Positions 12,683 through 23,108 of a stretch of DNA of 64,000 nt are shown here, piece by piece. Below the pieces are notes generated by a model. The model was not told the origin of the DNA. It did no database searches and saw only the letters and a program-made list of their open reading frames with translations. A program made the position numbers and the translations under genes. The DNA is from Dysidea avara (Eukaryota > Porifera > Demospongiae > Dictyoceratida > Dysideidae), in the NCBI RefSeq assembly GCF_963678975.1, contig NC_089275.1, forward strand, positions 21,947,977 through 22,011,976. Direction: 5' to 3'. The stretch's first letter is position 1. Every line of letters begins with the position of its first letter.

Positions 12683-14585
12683 TCACAATTCAAATGACCC
12701 TAACCATACTCTTGAAGTACCAACAAGTCTTCCTTCTTCACATCCTCCAATAACTACCAGACGATGGCTATCATCACACACCACAGCTGTATATGATAAA
12801 GCTTCTGGAATTTTTGCAGATGATATCCATTCGGTGCTTATGGAATTGAGTGTAACAATTTCATCAGAACTCCGACCATTGTTCAATAATAATCCTCCCA
12901 ACACCAATAAGTATTTATTATTCAGAACAACAGCAGATGAACTATTGTGTGGCATATCTGTAAGACAATGCCATTGCAGATTGTGGTCAAATAAAGAGTG
13001 CAATGAAGAAGCATTAATTATATTTTCAAGTTTATCCAACACATAAATCATATTCCCCAGGACAACTGCTTGTGGGTACTCTAGTGGTCGTGGTAGGTCA
13101 TCACATATAAACCACTCACCAGTACTACCATCAAATAGCTCAACAACAGCAAGTGCTTCATCACGATAACCACCAACCACAATCATCATGGAATGGTGGC
13201 TAACAGCTCCAACATAAGATCTTGCAGATGGCATTTCTGTGTAGTCTATCCACTCACCACTCTCCAAGGCAAGTACCTTCTTAGTATACCTGCCATTCCT
13301 ATCACTTCCACCAACAATTAAAAGTTTACTCAACAAGACTACCAGGCAAAATAAGTGATGGGGAGTGTCAATGGTATCCCATTTATTAGTGTCAGAATGG
13401 TAAATGTCCACACAGTATGTTGCCTGTTCTTTTTCAGTAATACCACCACCCACATAAATCGACCCATTAAACATTACTGCACTGTGTATCATTCTGCTTG
13501 ATGGTGCTGGAGGACCTTCTTTCCACTTAATGGTGACTGGTCCAGCAAACAGATTAGGTGTGGTGAATTTTGATTGCTGCTATAGGTGTTTGCATTATAC
13601 ATGGATGACATACTTCACAGATTAAGTAACAAACCTGTATAATATGCCTTGCATCAGATGCTTGTTCAGCCAACCAGGAGATAGGATCCATGCCATCATA
13701 AGTAGTCTCTTTTCTGCATTCCTCTACCATTCTCTTCGTCCTCTCTGAGATATCTATAGCTGAAGGACGCAACTCTGGATCATCTTCTAAACATAACAAA
13801 ACTAATGACTTTAAATTTGCATCACCTCCAGTCATCATGTCAATGTACTGTTGACGTCACTCTACCTCTGATAAACTTTTCCGCTTCCTTGTAACGGGAT
13901 CAATTTGTGACCAAGATTTTGGAATAGGCCATTGTTTACTGGTGATATGAAGGACCACTCCTCCAAAAGAAAACATATCCAATGGTGGACCATATAGTGG
14001 TTTAACGTCTAATGCTTCTGGGGGCATAAACACAGCAGTTCCTGGAGTTTTAGTCAGCGTCTTGCTATTTTGATCCATGATTGCTTTAGCCACACCAAGA
14101 TCAGTAACTTTTGCTTTAAGATGGGAGCCGAGTAAGATATTATTTGAAGAAAGATCACGATGAACAACTGGGGGACTGTGAGCATGAAGATACCTTAATC
14201 CAAGTGATACATCATGTAGTATTGAAAGTTTCACCAACAAAGGGATATTGTCGTGCTTATCTACCAGTGATGTCACACTCTCCTGCATCTTCTCCATCAC
14301 CATAATAGGCAACCCAGACTCGTCACTTGAAGGATAGTGTATCCCCAGAAACGACACAATGTTAGGATGTCGTAACGTGCTCCACAGATAGCATTCGCGT
14401 AAGAAACTATCTCTTATCGTAACTGCTTCTCTGGCATCAGCCAGCTCTAGTAACAAAGAGTGAATTTCTTTAGCAGCACACAATTTTCCGTCATATTCGA
14501 CTTCGGACACTTTTCCATACGCTCCATTTCAGAGATTCTGCTGTCATTCCTGTTGCTGACACACAAGTGCTGATGAAGTCGCCAT
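12683..14585 (-). pseudogene. TKL-like protein kinase fused to kelch propeller, copy 1, kinase half broken
   Basis: Exon 1 is 13635-14585 and exon 2 is 12683-13579, with a 55-bp intron. Exon 1 carries a kinase domain: Lys in CAAKEIH, VVHRDLSSNNILL, DLG in place of DFG, and PPE in place of APE. Exon 2 carries six kelch-type blades (VGGG, IVGGS, VVGGY, YVLDK, VLGGL, VIGGC). Relative to copy 2, a 53-bp deletion removes the glycine-loop region (near 14528) and shifts the frame. A CGA-to-TGA change creates a stop at about 13858-13860, after KSLSEVE. The N-terminal ATG frame also meets an early stop because of a 2-base insertion. The kelch exon is still open from an internal Met (13492). Active relatives would phosphorylate Ser/Thr or Tyr, with the propeller binding partners. 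Confidence 0.85.
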
Positions 14586-14618
14586 TTTAATTTGTTAGTC
14601 TCACTGCCACAAAATTAC

Positions 14619-14880
14619 TATGCTCGTGCCCAGACCCCACCCACTGCGTTGAGGAGGGTCTGGTGACATTTGCAGGAGTTTTGGGCCCTACGCCATTTTT
14701 CTTTTCTGACCAATCGGACGCCTTGATCCAGGTACAACGCGATTTGATAGGCTGGAACTAGGAAAATGGCCGACTATAGCTATGGATACAAATGCGTAAA
14801 CAATATGGCGGCGGGCCCAAAAACATTGCGTAAGTCACCAGACCCTATTAACGCAGTGGGTGGGGTCTGGGCACGAGACT
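14619..14880. mobile_element. MULE-like MITE in the kinase 5' flank, absent from copy 2
   Basis: A perfect 28-bp inverted repeat starts CTCGTGCCCAGACCCCACCC (14623-14650, complement at 14850-14877). ACAAAATTAC occurs on both sides (14609-14618 and 14881-14890) but once in copy 2 near 47305. That empty site makes the insertion direct to see. A 9-10 bp duplication suggests the Mutator superfamily. It lies about 35 bases upstream of the kinase ATG, between start and promoter-like sequence. Confidence 0.82.
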
Positions 14881-14887
14881 ACAAAAT

Positions 14888-14935
14888 TACGTAATACCAG
14901 AAACAAAATAATATCACGTGACGATTGCAACACCG
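14888..14935 (-). promoter_or_regulatory. Possible promoter module with CACGTG E-box
   Basis: Upstream of the kinase-kelch gene lies TTACGTAATACCAGAAAC followed by TCACGTGA. A very similar arrangement, TTACGTAATACAGGAAAC then TCACGTGA, is found at 35345-35386 upstream of the Fringe-like gene, on the same strand. Copy 2 of the kinase has the first half but a deletion of about 28 bases has removed the CACGTG. That it acts as a promoter is inference from position and recurrence. Confidence 0.35.
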
Positions 14936-15279
14936 GTAATTTTTTTCAACAAGTGAAACACAACTTATAAAACAATTAGCAGATATAAACACATGCTAGT
15001 GACCATACTTGCATGGTGTACACAGCATAAGAGGACACATCTGTTTTTATTCTGTTTCTACTGGTCAAGGGATGAGCTACGATGTATCTGACCTGTCACA
15101 GTGGCATCAGACTTGTACATTTCTCACAAGTACAGTGTAAGCTTTTTTTCCCTTCCTCATCCTAAACTGTCTCAAATTACTTAAATTGTGCTGCAGCTCT
15201 TATCAAGACAATGACCAGTAGCTATAAGCACAATATTAATATAGTGCTGTCTGAAATGAGGTACACTTTAGACTTGAGG

Positions 15280-15620
15280 TCATGAAGTACACCTAGCTTT
15301 GCTTAGGATCTACTTGACATGGTCATTATAGCAAGGTGGTCTTATTAATGAGGTTGTGAAGTGTATAGCTTAACTATGTTAGGAACCTACTAGACATGGT
15401 TATTATAACGAGGTGGTCTTAATAATGAGGTCATGAAGTACACCTAGCTTGACTTACTTGACATGGTAAATATAATGAGATGGTCTTATTAATGAGGTCA
15501 TGAGGTATACTTTAACTATGTTAGGGACCTACTTGATATGGTCACTATAATAAGGTGGTCTTATTAATGAGGTCATGAAATACATCTACACTATGTGTGA
15601 GATGTATTTAACATGGCTAG
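15280..15620 (+). repeat. Minisatellite, about 80-bp unit, copy 1
   Basis: Four to five imperfect units contain GACATGGTCATTATA, GAGGTGGTCTTATTAATGAG and GTCATGAAGTACACC. The GGTCATTATAACGAGG phrase resembles the ends of pogo-like MITEs such as the one at 12016, so the array may have grown from a transposon terminus. It is present in copy 2 at 56418-56760. Confidence 0.75.
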
Positions 15621-16616
15621 GGTCCTATTAAGTAAATGGCCATGAATAATTAAGGGTTCAACTTCCCAAGGTTTTACCTTCTAATCATCTTGCTTATTCT
15701 CTCCATTCAATGTATCATCCATGGAGTTCCACATCTTAGCACCCACCCCCATGAACTTTTATTATAATCCTCACTTCAACAAATGAGCAAACACTTTGGC
15801 TAACCAACATAAACAACAAACAGTTCTATACTCTATGTAATGGATACCACATGGCCACATTGATGATTTACTGTCTGTCCTAGACTTCATGCTCCATGTA
15901 TTAATCAGTTTAATAATTAAGTACATGCCCCCCACATTGGTATATACAACCTATACTTTAAGATCTGGTGCCAGCAAATTCTCTGTTGACAATCAGCTTG
16001 GATACTACAAGCAGCCCTTGATGAGTTGTGGTACAGTTATCTACCATTGGCGTCACTGCAGTGATTGAGGCAAACAGCACAAGACTATGACACAGCACAG
16101 TACTCCACCTTGCAATCAACTGCTAGCATCTCTCACCAGGCCACATTCCACTCACAAATGTCACCATTGGCCTCCACAAGGGCCCCTGATAAACAACACT
16201 ACTGTAATGTGACTGATACACTTCACAAGGCCACTGGTATACTATACAATCTAAATAGACAACCCTTCTGAAGGAAAAATAAAATATTTAACCCAAAATT
16301 AAATTTAGTGTCAATATAATTAAATTGATGTGTTTGAACATTCACTACCCTGATCACACAATTCGTTAGTGTGAGTATGGTGGATGGGTGACATATTAGT
16401 TTATATACAACTATACTGGAAGCTTGAAATTGATATACGTGCAACCTAGCATTACAAAGGCAAAGGAAAACAGTCAACACATAGTTTCTAGACTGATGTA
16501 CTTCATGCAATTGTGTTATCAAATCCAAGTAGGATGCATTAAATTTGAGCCTCCAATGAAGTTGCAGTAACATATTATTACAAAGTGCCAGCCATTTTAC
16601 TGAAGTCTTGTGAGCA

Positions 16617-16660
16617 ATGCCGGATCCTTAGTATAATAATGCCGGATCCTTAGTATAATA
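16617..16660 (+). repeat. 22-bp tandem duplication
   Basis: ATGCCGGATCCTTAGTATAA plus TA is repeated twice with no spacer. The copy-2 counterpart is at 57753-57796. Confidence 0.9.
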
Positions 16661-17208
16661 GCAGATGAACGTTTTGGATTATATGTAAGTACAGCTGTTT
16701 TACAAGTGTATACTATGTATGCCCTCAACTCTCAGGCCTGCGGCCCTCAGGCTGTTGAATATACATGCATATCAGGCAAAGCCCTCATTACAACTATTAT
16801 ATGTTTATTATATTATATATTATGTGTTACAACTATAATATGTATGGGTTTGATGTTAACTGCTGTATCCAAGAATTTGTAGCCTTGGATTATCCAAGTG
16901 TTGGCTTGCAGCTGGTTCAGGTTATGTTACTGAAACAGTAGACATATAAGTAGCAGCACATCTTTTGAAGACAACAATGTTTTTCACATTTGATCTTTTC
17001 AAAATATATCTCTTGACAAAAGATATGTAGTGTAGTCTAGGCATCTGTTTGTTCTGCATAGATATACCTATATCATGTTGCATATAGTATTATCATAAAT
17101 AGATTTCTTAAAATGAAGTCTACCACATAATAGTAACATAATCACTGATCGTACAGTAGTTGTATCTGAAGCATCTTTCAGTGTGAGTTAACAGAAGTGA
17201 GTTATAAA

Positions 17209-18354
17209 ATGAAACATCACTTTAGAGCAGTGTTTTTAGTTACCTTATGCACTACAATTTATAGTATGAAAGTAATGAATTTAGAGCAAATGGAGATGAT
17301 AAGTCAGTCAGAGTGTTGTATCTTCAATGAATCTGTTGTAAAGAAAGTTGATGGTCAATTGTTAGATATTATTAATGACACTGAAGATTGGCTGCTATCT
17401 ACTGACGGTATATCTATGTTCATGTGTCGTAAAAATGGATCATACTGTGAGGATGATGACTACAAACCAGACATTGTATTGTATGCTGTACAAACCTCCA
17501 TCTATTGTATTAACTTTCTGTTTGCCAGTTGTACTATTGCTCTACACTTGTACTTCAAAGACCTACGGACTATGTTTGGTGCATTGATTGTTATGTTCTG
17601 TTTCTTCTTGAACTTGGATCATGTGATTGCATTTGTTTACAACAGATATCAATTTACACACAAAATTGATGAGGGTGCAGTCTGTGCCATGTTTGTGTAT
17701 CTCAGAAGAATTATGAGTTTTCTAGACCATTCTATCAAGTGTTCAGTCTTGATCCACTTCACTTACCTAATGTATAATAGTTACAGAGCACGGTCAGTTG
17801 GTCCTAGGCTTAACAAGGTCTTGATGTGCAAGTATGTTATCTTGATCTGTTTGCTGACTACTTTACTTAGCCTGATGGTGATACCATATGATATAGTAGT
17901 GGCCAGGGATGCGTTCAAGACCGAAGGAGGATACTGTGCAGTTGGTTTTGTTAGTGGTACAGCTGCCATAATGTTCATTGTACAACTTGCATTCCTATCA
18001 GTCATGGAGTTAACAACTTTTGGTGCTGGAATGGTGTTTTACCTTTTAGTCAGTAAACGTTGCTGTGAATTCAAGACAAGTGATATTCGAGTATCATCTG
18101 TATTGGTATCCACAGCTGGGATAAACAGGCTATCATTTTTGGCTTGTTATGCATTGAGTAATTCTATTGGTTATGCATTTTTGACAAGCTCTGTGGCAAT
18201 AACACTGGAACAAACAGTTTTGTTTATAATTTTTCTAACATCAAGGAAAGTCAAAGTGCACTCAACAAATATTGATGTACAAACATGTACTTGTTATACT
18301 GTAACATACATTCAGATATTGTATAGCATGTATTATAAATATCCTAAAGTGTAA
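17209..18354 (+). CDS. Orphan seven-transmembrane receptor, copy 1 (381 aa, shifted C-terminus)
   Basis: This is a single-exon frame starting at ATG 17209; the frame extends four codons upstream but without ATG. A hydrophobic N-terminal signal is followed by an extracellular segment with several Cys and Asn-X-Ser/Thr sites (FNES, NDT, NGS). Seven hydrophobic segments then follow. A Cys at the start of TM3 (GAVCAM) and another in loop 2 (GGYCAV) could form the usual receptor disulfide. I see no DRY or NPxxY motif, so family A is unlikely; a lineage-specific or class-B-like family is possible. One A missing at about 18255 relative to copy 2 shifts the last codons, replacing the ending SALNKY with a 32-residue tail rich in Tyr, Thr and Cys. 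Ligand and coupling are unknown. Confidence 0.75.
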   Translation: MKHHFRAVFLVTLCTTIYSMKVMNLEQMEMISQSECCIFNESVVKKVDGQLLDIINDTEDWLLSTDGISMFMCRKNGSYCEDDDYKPDIVLYAVQTSIYCINFLFASCTIALHLYFKDLRTMFGALIVMFCFFLNLDHVIAFVYNRYQFTHKIDEGAVCAMFVYLRRIMSFLDHSIKCSVLIHFTYLMYNSYRARSVGPRLNKVLMCKYVILICLLTTLLSLMVIPYDIVVARDAFKTEGGYCAVGFVSGTAAIMFIVQLAFLSVMELTTFGAGMVFYLLVSKRCCEFKTSDIRVSSVLVSTAGINRLSFLACYALSNSIGYAFLTSSVAITLEQTVLFIIFLTSRKVKVHSTNIDVQTCTCYTVTYIQILYSMYYKYPKV

Positions 18355-18363
18355 TCCTATGCG

Positions 18364-18742
18364 AGGGAGGGGTTCTAGGAACCTCTGTTTGAATTGGCAC
18401 TCTTCTAAATATGGGGTATATCTTTGATTATTTATACTTCATAATATACTTTTACACAATGACAAGTTCTTTTAAAAGAAGTTACAAAACGTACTTGAAT
18501 TATTTATCGTATACATGTAGTACATAACTACAGTTACTGGAGGGACAATTTTGTAAATCAGTACTTTAATTTTACAAAATTGTGGTGTTAATTTATTTAT
18601 CTACGTCAAAATAATGGTCCAATACGGAAATAAGTTTTGTTAGATTTTAGATTTTGCAGTGCAAGTGCTAGAGGCACTTTCCTGCATCTGAGATGAAATT
18701 GCAACACTGGAAATCCCCTTCAGAGATTCCTAGAACCTCCCC
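18364..18742. mobile_element. TIR element at the receptor 3' end (copy 1)
   Basis: GGGAGGGGTTCTAGGAACCT on the left is mirrored on the right by AGAGATTCCTAGAACCTCCC. No clear target duplication was seen and there is no coding frame. It begins about 10 bases after the receptor stop, so it probably supplies 3' UTR or polyadenylation context. Also in copy 2 (59502-59880). Confidence 0.55.
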
Positions 18743-19865
18743 TGTTATCAGTTTACCATTTTAAAGTTTACTTTGCTAACACTTACAATCTATAAACTCC
18801 ACAGTGTGACACATGATCCTTCATCCCACACATACAGTGAAGTTGTGTGGGCACATGTAGATATATCAATAGACAATATTGACTATATGTATGCTGCATA
18901 GCTGACAGATGCATATCCAATTGCAGTGGATCAACTGAGAGTAATAAAGTAGAAAATCGTTCTTACTATTACACTCACCTGTGATGTTTGGCACTAACAT
19001 TTTTATGTTAAAACATCCTTGACCATTTTAGCTACTTGGAATGCTCAATGTTTGTTGAGAATGAGTAAACATGACATACAAATGAAAGCTTTACAGAACT
19101 TTATAAGGCTATACTGATAATAAGCCTAATATACCTAGGCCTACAGTGTGCTATCCTATAATCTGAGAGTAATTTTTGTTATAAGATTATCAGTTGACAA
19201 TTGCAAGTCATGCAACTATATGATGTTCACAACCAAAGCAATAAAGTACCTACTAAATGTATGCAATGAAGCTGTTGGTGGCAATATATTGACAATAATA
19301 ATATTACAGACTCTGTGAAAAATTGGATACCATTAGCCATCACACTATAAACCTTTGGCAGTAGTGATTCTAGACCAGATGTGCTGGGAGGCACAGCATA
19401 AAAGTTTCAATATGGCCTCATGGAAGGCTCAAAGATGTAGCCATAGGGTTTGAGGGAAATTGTAAACCTTTCTGATCCCAGTACTACCATTGTATGATTA
19501 CATTTTAAATGTTGACATGCACACGTACTAGCTACATAGGTGTTTTGATACAGAAATCAGGAACATTTTGGATTTCCAATACATTTTAGAATTAGGAGTG
19601 AGTTCATACATGTACTGAGAATTTTATATACATAGCTCCTTGAAATCTCAGTGAATTTTATATAAGCTTTAATTTGTGGTGAGAAAACATGTTTCATTGA
19701 TGCAAGTACGATGGTGTATACCCATTCACAAGTAGCTCTCTGAAGTGAACGTGTTAAATTATGTATGCCAAATAAAGTTTTGTTGTACTGCTTACTTTGA
19801 AGTTCCTTATTCTTCTAACTTGGTAACATAACAATGTTGTGCCTAGTTTCATCTTCATGCATGGG
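18743..19865. other. AT-rich receptor 3' flank
   Basis: Matched by copy 2 (59881 to about 60980), with scattered small differences. No exon, RNA gene or complete repeat was recognised here. Confidence 0.5.
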
Positions 19866-20221
19866 CAGGGCCGCCCAGAGAAATTAAGGGGCCCAGGGCA
19901 AAGAGTTAAAGTGGGGCCCTTGACCGAAGTTGTAAGGGTGAAGACCAAAAAAAAAAAAAAAAAAAAAAAGGTCACAACCTGCTGGCAATGACAATAACTA
20001 CCCATCACCAACCATATCTCCTTATCTATAAGCTTGCTACACTGCTCCTCTGAAGAATACTGTGACTGCTCTTTAGAGTATTTAGATCTGACTGCTCTAT
20101 TAGAGTATATCGATCTTTTAAACAGGCATTCAGGGGGCCCTTCATGGGGCCTCCTGGGGCCCCTTTCAGGCTGGGGCCCGGGGCAAAATGCCCCAGTTGC
20201 CCCCCCCTGTGGGCGGCCCTG
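19866..20221. mobile_element. hAT-like MITE (CAGGGCCGCCC ends), absent from copy 2
   Basis: The ends CAGGGCCGCCC and GGGCGGCCCTG are exact inverts, flanked by TGCATGGG at 19858-19865 and 20222-20229. Copy 2 has a single TGCATGGG near 60971, so this is a clean insertion. The 8-bp duplication and CAGGG ends fit hAT. Inside are a poly-A tract between GACC and GGTCACAACC (19949-19970) and two CTCTA-type motifs, one reading TGACTGCTCTATTAGAGTAT. Confidence 0.85.
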
Positions 20222-20704
20222 TGCATGGGAGCTCAGATGATTGGACAAACACAAGTTGTAGTTGTGTTGTACTTAAGTTCTATTGTGGAATTGAAAATTT
20301 TCATTGAAAAAATTGGATAGCTACCACAATTCCTATCTGAAGGTATATTTTTGGGCTGGGTGGAGTTGGAATAAGTTGGTGATACTATTCTTTATCAGAA
20401 AAATGCAAACCTTATTCCTACTATAGCATGCATTCAGTATGACATAATATTTAATAACTATAGTTTACACCTATATCTTTAGAATACCTGCAAAAACTTG
20501 ATCATAGCACTGTTGTTTACATAGCATTAACCACAAGTAATGACACTGGAACGTGGGAGCATGTATTAGCGTCGTGCCGAGAAAAATGGTCTGGCCACGT
20601 TTGACTACTACCCCCCATAGTTTCACCAGCCAGCCTGTAATTTTTTTCGTCATTTGGTTGGGAAAAAAGACTGTCTGGTAACATGGCCAATAGTTACTTG
20701 TGCA

Positions 20705-21075
20705 CATAGGCGGCGGAAAGGGGGGGGCTAGGGGGCTAAAGCCCCCCCTCGGTCTGCTGAAGGGGGGCTTAGCCCCCCCTCAGAATGATATCACACCGAA
20801 ATTATCTTTCTTGGAGTGGGGCTGAAAACCGTGATAAAGATCGAGATACTCTAATAGAGCAGTCACTCTAATAAAGTAGTCAGTGTGTAGCGAGCTATGA
20901 AAGGATTTTTATGTAGTTTATCAGCTAGAAATGGTAGCTGGTGAGGTGAAAAGCTCTTGTCAGTTGGTTGTGACCTTTTTTTTTTTTTTTTTTTTTGGTC
21001 TCACTTTACCAAACTATAGAAATAAATCTGGGTCAGCCCAGCCCCCCCTCATATCAACTACTTCCTCCGCCGCTG
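20705..21075. mobile_element. hAT-like MITE, family 'CAtaGGCGGCGGAAAG', insertion 2
   Basis: The element starts CATAGGCGGCGGAAAG and ends CTTCCTCCGCCGCTG, flanked by CTTGTGCA (20697-20704 and 21076-21083). It has CCCCCC/GGGGGG hairpins, the GATACTCTAATAGAGCAGTC motif, and a poly-T bounded by GTTGTGACC and GGTCTCAC. That last module is also found, inverted, in the element at 19866. It lies in a part of block B that has no counterpart in copy 2. Confidence 0.85.
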
Positions 21076-21189
21076 CTTGTGCATGCAGCAGCTTTTAACC
21101 TATGATAATTAAATGACCAGCTAATTGATTATGAATATCATTATTGTACTCTTAGTTATGGTAAAGAGTGTATTCATATGATTGTTTCT

Positions 21190-21450
21190 CCACAGCATTT
21201 GTTAGGTGTGCAGTTGAGCTTGAAAGGTTTAGGGCTAACCAACTCAATTTCTGGTCCATCAAAGATCTGGATTGCTGTACGACTAGCTATTGACTATGTT
21301 ACCAAAGTGTCTTTTCCAACCAAACGACAAAATCAAAAAAAACAAAACAGGCTGGCTGGCAAGACTAGCCCTTCACCCCCCAATTGTGGACAGCTTCCTC
21401 TTCCACTGAGCCCAGCACAATCCGGCCCTATATCATATTCCATCTCCTGA
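21190..21450 (+). CDS. Possible terminal exon, unknown
   Basis: An acceptor-like TTTCTCCACAG ends at 21194, followed by an open frame beginning HLLGVQLSLKGLGLTNS and ending in a Pro/Ser-rich tail at the stop. I do not recognise a family, no upstream exon was found, and the region is absent from copy 2. It may equally be a chance frame. Confidence 0.15.
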   Translation, partial: PQHLLGVQLSLKGLGLTNSISGPSKIWIAVRLAIDYVTKVSFPTKRQNQKKQNRLAGKTSPSPPNCGQLPLPLSPAQSGPISYSIS

Positions 21451-21524
21451 ATCCATGCCACCTGAGCCGGTCTGAAATCCTCAGACTAGTTTATTCAGTA
21501 CTACACAAACTTTTTTTGAAATTT

Positions 21525-21616
21525 CAACTAGAGTAGGGATCATAGCACATCAATAAAAGGTACTGAAACAAGCTGGAGTAGTGCACAGTATTAAATTATA
21601 GTAAAACAATTAGTTA
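21525..21616 (+). mobile_element. Single arm of a foldback element
   Basis: TTCAACTAGAGTAGGGATCA and the 70 bases that follow match one arm of the long palindrome at 54571-54867. Here only one arm is present, so it is a solo arm or a truncated element. Confidence 0.6.
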
Positions 21617-22329
21617 TAGGAAAAAAACAAAAATGGAAAATGGCCACATATAAGAACAGCTCTGGCTTGTTTAATTTGTATGAGAAGAGATAAGTGATGA
21701 ACAGTGTAACTTGAACAAGTTATTGAGTGCAAGTGTTACTACAATGGCACCATAACTCTGTATGTCACCAGTAGGACTAGTTGGAACATTGGTGGAAGTA
21801 AGTGACATTACCTTGCAGACAGTAAGAAGAGCAGCAATGATGAGCGGAGCAGGACAGACCATCAACCTTTCTTATTCTTCAGGGCACAATGATAATGTTG
21901 CAAATACGTAGCAGACACCTTTTCATGCAATTTATGCTTTTTAAAGTGTTTCATGTTTACTAAAGCAAATCCTATCACTTAATAATACGGATACACAAGT
22001 TAGAAATATCATTCATTCTCATCAATCAACTACAACAAAACAAAATGTGAACTTGTTTATCCAGTTCTCAGGTGTACATACATGTATACTCTTTTGCTTC
22101 TGCTTGATTCCTATTTGCCTGATGTCATCAACATCGTATCCTCACCTAATGCTTTCTAACTTGTACAACAATTGAGAACTAACATCACGGGCTTAGAGGA
22201 TGGGAATTGCAGCACTCTCAAGCCAAACATGCAGAGATGATGGAAACAAAAGAAAATGACAAAACGCAAATTTCAGTAAAATCACTCACTCACACATGGA
22301 GATACGTACCTGTGCAGTTGTCTTAAAGC

Positions 22330-22843
22330 TGTCTACATAATATATGCATGCTACCTAGAGTACATGTTAAGAAAGAAGGCCAGGGAGAAATAAACTTATT
22401 CAGCCTGGACATCACCACCATAGTTGGACAGGGAAAGAAGAATATTAAAATACAGTACATGTACAAACAAAGGATGCCTGGTCACCATACAATTTTCCCC
22501 AGACAGCTTTTACAGCATCATGTGCACCTGATTTACCACACTTTTTGATATATATCAATTACACAATATTTAGTCTGCAGACTATATAGTCTACAGAAAA
22601 TAGACTCTAATGAAGTACACATATATTACTTAGTGCTAATAGCAAGCATACTAAATAAGTCACATAAGTGCGTGTGATAGTGCATATAATTGATACAATA
22701 CTCTTACAATTGATTAGCATCACAATACTTGTATTAAATTCTTGTCATTTTCCCATACTTGTATGTTCTGTGGTTTGAATATATAGATGCATTATAGTGG
22801 AGGAGATATCTGCCTATTATAACTGAAATTCTATAGCTATGTA
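22330..22843. other. AT-rich DNA with a repeat shared (inverted) with the right window end
   Basis: Bases about 22360-22510 (AAGAAGGCCAGGGAGAAATA ... CAATTTTCCCCAGACAGC) recur in reverse orientation in 63190-63910. No coding exon was recognised. The rest is simple AT-rich sequence downstream of the Fringe-like gene. Confidence 0.5.
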
Positions 22844-23061
22844 CAGTGCTCCCTCGATTATCCGACCCCTGTGGGACCAAGACATGTTCAGATAATCAAA
22901 AAGTTCGTATAATCAAAGCCCATTCATTTATATAGAGCCCTGTTCAAATACTCTAATAGAACATACATATTAGACAAGATACTCTAATAGAGCAGTCATT
23001 TCTAATGTTTGGATAACCAAGTGTTCAGATAACAGAGGTTTGGAAAATCAAGAGAGCACTG
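22844..23061. mobile_element. 218-bp TA-flanked pogo-like MITE with CTCTAWTAGAG motifs
   Basis: The left end CAGTGCTCCCTCGATTATCC and inverted right end CAGTGCTCTCTTGATTTTCC are both bordered by TA. The interior holds two motifs, AATACTCTAATAGAACA and GATACTCTAATAGAGCAGTC. It lies about 50 bases beyond the Fringe-like stop codon. Confidence 0.85.
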
Positions 23062-23108
23062 TATTATAATATAATTAAATTCATATTATATATGATACAT
23101 CGTTTTGT

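Larger units (their letters stand above)
3325..15005. repeat. Segmental duplication block A, copy 1
   Basis: From about 3325 (TATATCCTTTTATGACAAG) to about 15000 this block is almost collinear with 36479-47397 in the same orientation. By eye the two differ by scattered substitutions and small indels. It carries C17orf75 exons 5-12 and the kinase-kelch gene. Larger differences in copy 1 are a MITE at 14619-14880, a 53-bp deletion in the kinase and about 340 extra bases at 10985-11320. Upstream of 3325 the copies are unrelated. Confidence 0.92.
15005..17208. other. Receptor 5' flank, no gene recognised
   Basis: This is the first part of block B, matched by 56152-58345. It holds a minisatellite (15280-15620), a 22-bp tandem duplication at 16617 and AT-rich DNA. 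Open frames at 16065-16271 and 16223-16573 are kept in both copies, but they overlap on opposite strands and show no recognisable motif, so I do not call genes. Confidence 0.5.
15005..22330. repeat. Segmental duplication block B, copy 1
   Basis: The block matches 56152-62895 in direct orientation. Identity is very high around the receptor gene (three substitutions noticed in about 600 bases of 5' flank, none in the coding sequence). It falls off toward the distal end, where 20546-21640 is replaced by unrelated sequence and 21690-22330 aligns only loosely. Block A and block B touch here, whereas their copies are 8.75 kb apart. Confidence 0.88.

Noticed and set aside
19754-20254. 166-codon minus-strand frame rich in Gly, Pro and Phe
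   Set aside because: It runs through the hAT-like element, its poly-A tract and GC-rich ends, and is absent from copy 2.
20978-20999. Poly-T runs as LINE or processed-gene tails
   Set aside because: They are interior to elements with inverted ends and 8-bp duplications and are bounded by the same short phrases each time.
21178-21450. DUF1279/FAM210-type exon
   Set aside because: Similarity to remembered family text is too weak; left as an unknown, low-confidence exon.
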